Assembly (NCBI GenBank): GCA_013115135.1
Contig: JABANP010000559.1
Location: forward strand, 1 to 32,713
Origin: Perkinsus olseni
Taxonomy: Eukaryota > Perkinsozoa > Perkinsida > Perkinsidae
Length of the DNA: 32,713 nucleotides
Direction: 5' to 3'
Positions 26,477 to 32,713 of the stretch are shown here, piece after piece; positions within the stretch are counted from its first letter, which is position 1, and each line of letters starts with the position of its first letter. The position numbers and the translations under genes were made by a program. The notes under the pieces were generated by a model that saw nothing but the letters and a program-made list of their open reading frames with translations, had not been told where the DNA came from and made no database searches.

Positions 26477-27069
26477 ATGCAGAGGTTGGGAGTGTGAACA
26501 GTGAGTGGCTCTGCTCTGACCTCCGCGATATCCAGCAGTGTCAGAGGCTCTGACTTAGAGCCAGCGACTGGGCAGTAGCCTGTGTCTGCTGCCAACTATC
26601 AGTTGGAGGCCACCACGGTTCAGTAGGACTCGAGAGCTGCCAGACTCCATACCCGATCTGGGTCGAGTCAGCAGTCTCCAGTATCCAACCTCCACATCCA
26701 GGGAGCGGAGGGCTGGGTCAAGCTCGCATTCGCCATCATGACAGCCATAACTTCATGGCTGTATCTACAGTGCGAACCAAACCGTTATGCAAATCACCTT
26801 TTTTGAGATAACTTGCTCTATAAGGAGAGGTTGTCAATGATCTTTGCAAGGTGTACTGATGATGAGAGTGAAAATCGATTGACACAGTTTCAGAACCGTT
26901 TCATCATCCATTGTTATATTATGGGCGCGCGAAAATTTCCGGACCCTTCCGACCGACCCAAACCGTGGAGAGCCTCTCCACTAGGTCTTCGTGAACTTTT
27001 CCAACTTCTATGAGCCTCAACGATCAAACTTTGAACTTCAAAGAGGAAGTTCGTGACCAAAAAAGGAGC

Positions 27070-27115
27070 TCGGCGTGAGATTCCGGGTTCGAACCCCTAC
27101 TGGGGCTTCTCCGTA
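27070..27115 (+). other. tRNA T-arm-like sequence (B-box)
   Basis: GGTTCGAACC at 27086-27095 matches the internal B-box of tRNA genes and tRNA-derived SINEs. No A-box, anticodon arm or acceptor pairing fits around it and the T stem pairs at only three positions. It is at best a fragment of a tRNA-derived repeat. Confidence 0.3.
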
Positions 27116-27310
27116 TTTTTCAAAATTTACGGGAAACCTACCACTCCGTCATGTTTTGCGTCGGCCAACGGGCGTCAAAAAGCTCGCCTTTTCTGAGATC
27201 CCCACAACGGAAGGACCCTGTTAACGCTCGTCGAGAGGCGGAAAAGCCAAAAGACAAGGAGTGGTTCTCGCTCGCCCTGTGCTGTCTCCGGGGACAGCGC
27301 CTACTAGGCG

Positions 27311-27425
27311 CCGCCTAGGATTTTGGTCAGGTGCCTTGGATTTTGGTCAGGTGCCTTGGATTTTGGTCAGCTGCCTTGGATTTTGGTCAGGTGCCTTGGA
27401 TTTTGGTCAGGTGCCTTGTATTTTG
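27311..27425 (+). repeat. 20-bp minisatellite, five full units plus partial ends
   Basis: Five nearly identical units of TTTTGGTCAGSTGCCTTGGA occupy 27321-27420; one unit has C for G at one place. The open frames that cross it only reflect the 20-base period. It is preceded by a small hairpin, GCGCCT/AGGCGC. Confidence 0.9.
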
Positions 27426-27689
27426 TACTTTGCCCAGAGGTGTGCGAGGAGCAGCCCCCGACAAGGAGGCTCAAAAATTACAAACTTTCGCGATTCGTCT
27501 TGGGGACGCTAGCAGACACGAGGCTCCACATTGAGTCAATGTCATTGACGAACACCATGTGAGCCAGATGCGATCAACATACCGCAAACAACGCGCTGGA
27601 GAGCCCAACATAGCAGTAGCTTCAGGCTAGCCATAATAAGATACGTTAGAGCTTTTCAATTTCCGAGATTGCTTTTCCGCATCGGAAAT

Positions 27690-27870
27690 CCCGACGGAAG
27701 CTTTCACCTGCGTGCATCCTTCGGTGCGGGGAGGGGTGAGTCCTCGGCAGACAGTACGATATGCAAGTCGTCACACATTTCTGCGTTGCTTGCATTGACG
27801 TTCTCAATAGCCGGATTACCTTCGCATTGATACCATCGGTTATTCGGTAACAGTGATGATACTGTTCCGT
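27690..27870 (+). promoter_or_regulatory. Conserved upstream module before the 27916 gene
   Basis: GACAGTACGATATGCAAGTC, then TTCTCAATAGCCGGAT and TTCGGTAACAGTGATGATAC, match in order the modules 100-300 bases before the 2593, 5261 and 31529 genes. This copy lacks the upstream ORF that its relatives have, because the GGGCATG motif reads GGGCAGT and the leader is shorter. Confidence 0.45.
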
Positions 27871-27915
27871 TATTTCCACGGGCAGTCTGACGGTGGGTGA
27901 GTCTCCTGCTTTACA

Positions 27916-28950
27916 ATGCCCTCCCTGTACGACAATGCCGGGCTGAGACAAGCTACGAGCGGCATCCTTCATTATCTCCACACCAAGATGTGTGGTATCC
28001 CTGAAGACTGTCTGGTAGAGGTATGGGCGATGGCACACCCGCAGATCGAGGGGCTGGAGAGGGCTAGCGAGCTAATCATTCCCGCTGCCAGCGGGTATGC
28101 TAATTCAGCCCTACAAGGTGAAGTCTTGGACGTGGAAACTTTCACTCATGAAGATGGTTATCGATTCTCTCGGATATTCGCCTCCGATAGCGCCTCTCCC
28201 AAGCTGTTGTTTACGCAGGATAATCTCCACTGTGTTCACACTACCCAGGCGTATACATACATTTTTACGGTCGAGGAAGATCATTTCTACCGCATCCCAA
28301 GGTCCACCAGTCTCTCCCGAGACTTGCACGATGAAGAACGCTTCTCATTGCGGCCGTGGTCTGCCGGTGATGGGCAGAGTAGTGGTGTATTCTGGGCCAC
28401 CAGTTGTGATGCCTCTTTCGTCTACGGCATGCCACTTGACGGTATAATTGAAATCGATGTTGAGGACGATATAGGCCGCTACAGAACAATACAGTCTGGG
28501 GATTTGGGTGATGTCTCAGCGACCATCTTGAATGGAAAGGCTACCCTATTTTGGCTGCATGGTGAGTCCCCGCGTAATGCATACAAATGGACCCGTGGTT
28601 GTGGTGGTTCCGGGTCCCAGGACAGATGCACCCCCTTCCTCGATCATTTCGACGTAGAGTTCGTATTGCTCACAGTGAGCAACGATGTTGGCTGGCTGAG
28701 GACCCGCTGGTCGCTTAAAGGTAGTCAGGTTTGGCAGGTGGACCTCATCGCCGAGAACGTTCTCGCTGTGTTCGCGGAGCCAGCGGAGCCTTATGATCTT
28801 TTTCCTGATCTTCACGCCAGACCGGACGGTACTTTATGGGCAACCCTGGACACGCTTACGGACAAGTTCCTGGTGGAGGTCTGGAAGCCAGTTTTTGGGT
28901 TCAGGACTCACGCGCCGATCATGCTGTGTCGTGCCCCTCCCATCATATGA
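27916..28950 (+). CDS. Type II array paralogue, complete
   Basis: Complete 344-codon intronless gene. It differs from type I copies throughout the first half (ELIIPAASGY, VETFTHEDGYRFSRIFASD, THTTQAYTYIF-like wording) and at the C-terminus (RPDGTLWATLDTLTDKFLVEVWKPVFGF, ending RAPPII). The F-box-like segment is IPEDCLVEVWAMAHP at about residues 28-43, and the HP/SPRNAYKW block and Trp-rich strands remain, so the fold should be the same. It is the only uninterrupted full-length type II gene here, while three other type II copies are relics. Divergence concentrated in predicted blade loops suggests changed partner binding, which is inference. Confidence 0.85.
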   Translation: MPSLYDNAGLRQATSGILHYLHTKMCGIPEDCLVEVWAMAHPQIEGLERASELIIPAASGYANSALQGEVLDVETFTHEDGYRFSRIFASDSASPKLLFTQDNLHCVHTTQAYTYIFTVEEDHFYRIPRSTSLSRDLHDEERFSLRPWSAGDGQSSGVFWATSCDASFVYGMPLDGIIEIDVEDDIGRYRTIQSGDLGDVSATILNGKATLFWLHGESPRNAYKWTRGCGGSGSQDRCTPFLDHFDVEFVLLTVSNDVGWLRTRWSLKGSQVWQVDLIAENVLAVFAEPAEPYDLFPDLHARPDGTLWATLDTLTDKFLVEVWKPVFGFRTHAPIMLCRAPPII

Positions 28951-29758
28951 TACTTGCCTTACCTAGTGGTTTCCGAATTGGATTGTGCCGTCGTGTTATT
29001 CACTCTGCACGCGTTGGTTTGTCGAGTCATGTTCATGGAAGAAAATTGACCACGGGATAAGCCTGCCACTGGAGTTGCCAAGTCGCCTCTAATGGTTGTC
29101 TTGGAAAACTGTTCCGAAATCGATACACGAGATGCAATAGTAAGCTTTACTTCTAGTCTAGGTGTAGTCCCTGAGGGTTCTCGCCCTAGAAACTGTGCAA
29201 GAAAAATAGTCCCGTTGGAGCAACCCTTGCACATGGGCAGTGGTTATATACCAATGGAATTTTTCACTCAGTGAAATCATGGACTCAGTGAGTGAGATTC
29301 ACTGACCCATCACTGATGTTTGACGACCAATCTCTGGGGACTGTTACCATCACCATATCAGCAGAAACCCTTCCTTGTCGATTACTGTCTTGTCCGTCGA
29401 GATTTCATCCTAGAGTTGAGGCATAGCAGCAGGTGTACTTTAATGATGCTACTGAAGCCGTTTTAGCCGCTGCTGCTGTTGACAAATCTGCCACGTGAGC
29501 GAGGTGCAGCAGTTCTGAAAATGTTGCTTAATTATCTACTTGTGTTAGAGTCACAAAGTGTAATTCCTCCGCACAGGGGGGAAATATGAAACAACGATAT
29601 TCTAGTAATTGAAATCAATATTCAACAGCAGCTGTGCGCCACCGTTTGAAAAGAAGTATAGGAAAGTAGAAGATACGACGAGGGAACGATCCCGAGAGGC
29701 TATGGTAACATCAATGTATCGACAAGTGCTCGATAAGCGTCACAGACCACTGCAGAGG
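28951..29758. other. Intergenic spacer, type II 3' flank then unique DNA
   Basis: Bases 28951-29190 repeat the type II 3' flank (TAGTGGTTTCCGAATTGG, ACTCTGCACGCGTTGGTTTG, ACACGAGATGCAATAGTAAG). A partial palindrome family member lies near 29284. No gene is seen between there and the end of the - strand transhydrogenase. Confidence 0.5.
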
Positions 29759-30868
29759 TCACGGGGTGTCTCGCTTGAACATCGCCAGCATTCTGTGGGT
29801 TACCTGAACGGACGAAGGCTCAACGAACGATACATACGCCATACCGTGAAGAGCACGGCACTACAAGGCAAGCATCTTTCAACTCTGCTCAATCATACAC
29901 TACGGGCCGTGTCCAAGGACTCACCATGAACCCTCCGCCGATGTTGATGGCTGCTACCGCGATCGCCGCTACTGCGAACACTTGCGTCGCAACTTCTTCT
30001 GATGATACCATGAGTATCCCACCGAGGACAACCTGAGACGGAAGGCCGGTGGAGGACTATCCCTGCGGAGGCACAGGAACCCACCTGGCCTGAGATAGCG
30101 TTGAAGACCGACATGAGGGGGGTGTGGAGAGCTGGCTGCACGTTCCACACCAACATATAGCCAACCTGCCACAGGAACCAAGATACTGTTCGTCAAGCGT
30201 TCAAAGGAGCGCGTAGACGAGTGCTTACGAAGCCGGCAAGGACGAAGACCATGAGGAGGTCGATGAAGGTCCTTGGTGCCCAGATAGCAATGATAACGAG
30301 GATACCGGCAGACACGAGCAGCAGGAACTGGGAGGATGCGAAAATGCCACCACCGACAGCATTCACCTGAAAGGAGGGTGACTCGGAAAAACATGCGCAT
30401 CAACAAGGCTGTACTTGACTGACGCCACCCTGTCCAGGGCTGCCCGGAGCGTCGGTCTTCTTCGGAACTGCTGGACTTGGCTGAGGCGGTGGAGGCATCT
30501 TCAAGACCTTCCAAACAAGGATTCGGCGGCTAACGAGTCGAATGCCGAGTGTTCACCTGACCGTCCTTGCAGCATACTATGCTGCGCACTATGATGTCAC
30601 TCTCGGGCGACTCGTTGATGTTGTCTTCGAAGAAGGATTCGAAACTACGAGCGTCTTTGGCCTGGCAACAAAGACGAGGAGTCTAAGGACCCTGAGAAAG
30701 AAGGCAGAGGATGGTACCTCTTCAGGTCCCTTAGAATGGACATGAGTGAGGAAATTGAGCATGTTGGCAGCGAACATTGTGGAGGCTTGGTCGGCCATCC
30801 GACTCGCCATATCAGTGTACCCGATGTATCTAACACGGTATCTAACACCTCCATCCATGACAATAGCG
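29759..30868 (-). CDS. NNT: NAD(P) transhydrogenase alpha region, 3' part, seven exons
   Basis: Proton-translocating NAD(P) transhydrogenase of the mitochondrial or similar inner membrane. Exons on the - strand, in coding order: 30718 to about 30868, 30557-30661, 30415-30507, 30229-30366, 30085-30165, 29925-30032 and 29759-29803. The six introns (56, 49, 48, 63, 52 and 121 nt) all start GT, end AG and are phase 0. The exons encode the end of the NAD-binding domain (YIGYTDM...QAS), a Pro-rich linker, and the four-helix membrane domain with the hallmark [16 protein letters not shown] and [16 protein letters not shown], then a stop. No stop or frameshift interrupts them. Upstream of about 30868 the similarity ends after a 12-base duplication (GTGTTAGATAC twice), and the rest of the NAD domain is absent, so this is probably a truncated fragment. 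The chain ends after the alpha membrane part, as in separate alpha subunits or beta-alpha fusions of some protists. Confidence 0.85.
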
Positions 30869-31068
30869 AGCACAGTTCCGCGGAGTATCCCGAAAACCGG
30901 AACAGCCGAAAGCCTAGTGGCCACGGACTTGCATGCCCGTGAACGCCAAGTATTCGATCCGAACACCTCGCTATAGTAACGGCAACTAGACACGACTAGC
31001 CGCCTCAACCTGTAGATGGTGACGAGCTCACCCATCCTTTCGGTTTAGCGAGGGTGGGCAAAACGAAA

Positions 31069-31125
31069 AGGGGTAGCTGACGGCGCGACCCGCACGTCCC
31101 CGCAGGGACGCAGCCGTCTTCCCCT
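31069..31125. repeat. Nested GC-rich hairpin
   Basis: Three paired segments share one axis: AGGGG (31069-31073)/CCCCT (31121-31125), GACGGC (31079-31084)/GCCGTC (31113-31118) and CGTCCC (31095-31100)/GGGACG (31105-31110) with a 4-base loop. This is the most elaborate predicted structure among the spacers and could be a small structured RNA or a cruciform. No known RNA family fits. Confidence 0.5.
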
Positions 31126-31284
31126 AAATGTAAATGCGAGAACTCAACTCGAGTACCCGAAGGCGGAAAAGGGGTCCTATACTAGCGCTAGCTGTGAAGC
31201 TGATGTCCCACTGCTGCACCCTTGGGTCGAATGTCCTCACACTGCCGGCTTCACCGACGGTATGCGACTTCTTCCAGACCTCCG

Positions 31285-31410
31285 GAAGAGTGAAGTATGC
31301 GAGTCGCTGCGCATGGATGTGTTGTTGGATTTATTGCTCTTAGCAGTGGCAGGATTTCCGTATCCGTACTACTGGGAATTCGATAATCAGTGAGGGCATT
31401 GTGCCAGTAC
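31285..31410 (+). promoter_or_regulatory. Conserved upstream module before the 31529 gene
   Basis: TATGCGAGTCGCTGCGCATG, GTGTTGTTGGA and ATTCGATAATCAGTGAGGGC match in order the module at 2340-2460 before the 2593 gene and those before 5261 and 27916. It lies at the same distance from the gene. Promoter function is inferred from conservation and position. Confidence 0.45.
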
Positions 31411-31481
31411 AAAACAAGGGAGGAGAGTCCATGTTCGCTTCTCTCATCATTCAATAATATTCCCGAATTATTCCCATGGGC

Positions 31482-31532
31482 ATGTCTGATGATGGATCAG
31501 CATTGGTAGGTGAATCGCCTTTGTATCAATGA
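31482..31532 (+). CDS. Upstream ORF overlapping the 31529 gene start
   Basis: 16 codons (MSDDGSALVGESPLYQ), with its ATG 47 nt before the main ATG and a TGA overlapping it as ATGA. This copy precedes a type II gene, showing that the arrangement predates or crosses the type I/II split. Translation is unproven. Confidence 0.4.
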   Translation: MSDDGSALVGESPLYQ

Positions 31533-32278
31533 CCACGCCTTTCGATCGCGCCGAGCTGAGACGGGTTACGAGCGGCATTCTTCATTATCTCGACAACAAG
31601 ATGAGGGGTATGCCTGAGGGCTGTCTGGTGGAAGTATGGGCGATGTCGCACCCACAGGTTGAGGGGCTCGAGAGGGCTAGCAGGCTATCTATTCCCACCG
31701 GAGACGGGTGCGTATATTCGGCTCTACAGGGTGAGATCTTGGACGTGCTTACTGTTCCCCGTAGACATCGTCATCAATTCTTCCGGATATGCGGCTATAA
31801 TGATGCCTCTCCCAAGCTGCTATTCACCGGCGATGACTGCCACTTAGTTCACACTACGCAGGCGTATACATACATTATCGGCAGAGAAGATCATCTCTAC
31901 CGCATCCCAAGGTCCACCAGTTTCGTCCGAGACCTGCACGAGAAGGAGTGCTTTTCATTGCGGCCGTGGTCCCCCGGTGATCGGCAGGTTCGTGGTATAT
32001 TCTTCGCCACCAGTTGCGACGCCTCCTTCGTCTACGGCAAGACATGGGACAGTCTAATAGAAATCGATGTTGCGAATGATATAGGCCGCTACAGAACTAT
32101 ACAGTCTGGGTGGTTGCAGAATGTCTCAGCGACGATTCTAAATGGGAGGTCTACCCTATTCTGGCTGGATGGTGAGCCGTGTGGCGACGTGGGCTTGGTG
32201 GTGGAGGTCTGGAAGCCGGTTTTCGAGTTCAGAGCGAACTCGCAGATCATGATGCGTCCTGCCACTCCTATCACCTAA
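31529..32278 (+). CDS. Type II array paralogue with internal in-frame deletion
   Basis: 249 codons. Residues 1 to about 210 align with the 27916 gene (MPEGCLVEVWAMSHP, LHTTQAYTYI-type wording, FFATSCDASFVYG, EIDVANDIGRYRTIQS, FWLDGE). The frame then jumps directly to the last 30 residues (VVEVWKPVFEF...IMMRPATPIT), removing roughly 95 residues that include the HPRNAYKW block and the WQVDL strand. The deletion preserves the frame and the natural stop, so a shortened protein could still be made, but two or more predicted propeller blades are missing. It could be an early pseudogene or a variant with a changed role. Confidence 0.75.
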   Translation: MTTPFDRAELRRVTSGILHYLDNKMRGMPEGCLVEVWAMSHPQVEGLERASRLSIPTGDGCVYSALQGEILDVLTVPRRHRHQFFRICGYNDASPKLLFTGDDCHLVHTTQAYTYIIGREDHLYRIPRSTSFVRDLHEKECFSLRPWSPGDRQVRGIFFATSCDASFVYGKTWDSLIEIDVANDIGRYRTIQSGWLQNVSATILNGRSTLFWLDGEPCGDVGLVVEVWKPVFEFRANSQIMMRPATPIT

Positions 32279-32316
32279 TGCTTACTTGAGTTTTTTGTCC
32301 AATGGTTTCAGAATTC

Positions 32317-32549
32317 AATTGAGCCGTGTGTGTGAGTTTCAAGTCCAACGCCGAGAACCGACTTAGTCAGACTAGCACCGATGTGTCTTGTTTCGAGTAG
32401 GATGAGTTAAGAAGTGTTTATTGAGCACAGAAAGTAGCGCTCAGGCAGAGGGTAGGACAGCTCTAAGATACTTTCTCTCCTCCCGGCAGGATCCGGTTCC
32501 ACAGCTAGGGTGGCTGTGTACTACTGTGTACTGTGTATAATTGAGCCGT
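32317..32549. mobile_element. 211-bp insertion flanked by 11-bp direct repeats
   Basis: AATTGAGCCGT occurs at 32317-32327 and 32539-32549. Related 3' flanks (after 28950 and 9727) have a single equivalent site running on to CGTGTTATTCACTC, which here follows the second repeat as CGTGTTGTTG. So 211 bases (32328-32538) were inserted with target duplication. The insert has no coding capacity and no obvious terminal inverted repeat; a short non-autonomous element is likely. Confidence 0.55.
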
Positions 32550-32713
32550 CGTGTTGTTGTATCTTTACTTGATAGTTCGTCAAGTCTCGTATGTGAGCAG
32601 TTCATTGAAGAAATACACCTTTGGATAAGCCTGCACCCGCCATGTGGCCTGGCGAAACGGACTGAAGTCGTTACATGAGATGCTAATGCAGGCTCGATTC
32701 CTAGTCTAGTTGA

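Noticed and set aside
27070..27115. tRNA gene suggested by GGTTCGAACC
   Set aside because: Only the T-loop fits; the T stem pairs at three of five positions and no D arm, anticodon arm or acceptor stem can be built around it.
27311..27425. CRISPR-like array
   Set aside because: The repeats are directly adjacent with no unique spacers, and the window is eukaryotic.
27261..27562. Open frames rich in Trp, Phe and Leu over the minisatellite
   Set aside because: They exist in all three frames and are by-products of the 20-bp tandem repeat; no start context or conserved tail.
29609..29929. 106-codon frame on the + strand
   Set aside because: It runs antisense across the last exon and last intron of the transhydrogenase gene and shows no motif.
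30589..31035. Single 148-codon - strand gene
   Set aside because: Only its middle is real coding sequence (the YIGYTDM exon); its end reads through the 56-nt intron and its beginning lacks similarity.

Overview
The window is eukaryotic nuclear DNA from a protist. It carries a complete Ty3/gypsy-class LTR retrotransposon, a gene fragment with six short GT-AG introns, and a locally duplicated family of intronless genes. A protist of the Perkinsus type (Alveolata) is a plausible host. That is an inference from style (very short introns, arrays of intronless paralogues, a transhydrogenase chain ending right after its alpha membrane domain) and cannot be proved here. I see no rRNA, intact tRNA, CRISPR or bacterial operon structure.

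Layout. (1) 1-10.7 kb: left half of an array of one paralogous family, about 350 codons, all on the + strand. Complete copies lie at 2593-3642, 5261-6313 and 7468-8550. A copy with one in-frame TGA runs off the left edge (1-965), and decayed relics lie at 1470-1567, 4546-4695, 6541-6824 and 9281-9727. (2) 10708-21686: an 11-kb LTR retrotransposon with 314-bp LTRs, a CTAG target duplication, gag, a textbook -1 frameshift signal, pol, a separately framed integrase C-terminus with a Ser-rich tail, and then an extra unknown coding block (about 1000 codons in two frames) before the 3' LTR. (3) 21.7-32.7 kb: right half of the array (22264-23310, 27916-28950 and the internally deleted 31529-32278). 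Interleaved are a secreted-protein gene on the - strand (24481-25281), the 3' part of an NAD(P) transhydrogenase gene on the - strand (29759-30868, seven exons), a 20-bp minisatellite and many short perfect inverted repeats.

The paralogues have a weak F-box-like N-terminus followed by beta-strand repeats that look like propeller blades. They fall into two types (I: 1-965, 2593, 5261, 7468, 22264; II: 27916, 31529 and three relics) that tend to alternate, as if the original duplicating unit was a I-II pair. Five copies share an upstream ATG exactly 47 nt before the main ATG. In three of them the upstream frame ends in a TGA overlapping the main start (ATGA).

The most unusual signal is in the retrotransposon. 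The hexamer GTCCCG, mostly as TGTCCCG, occurs about 42 times on its + strand, in all three reading frames, in LTRs and in non-coding spacer, but only about three times on the opposite strand. It is densest (24 copies in about 4.1 kb) in the unknown 3' coding block and its flanks. This looks like selection on the RNA or on one DNA strand rather than on protein, and I know of no described system that explains it.
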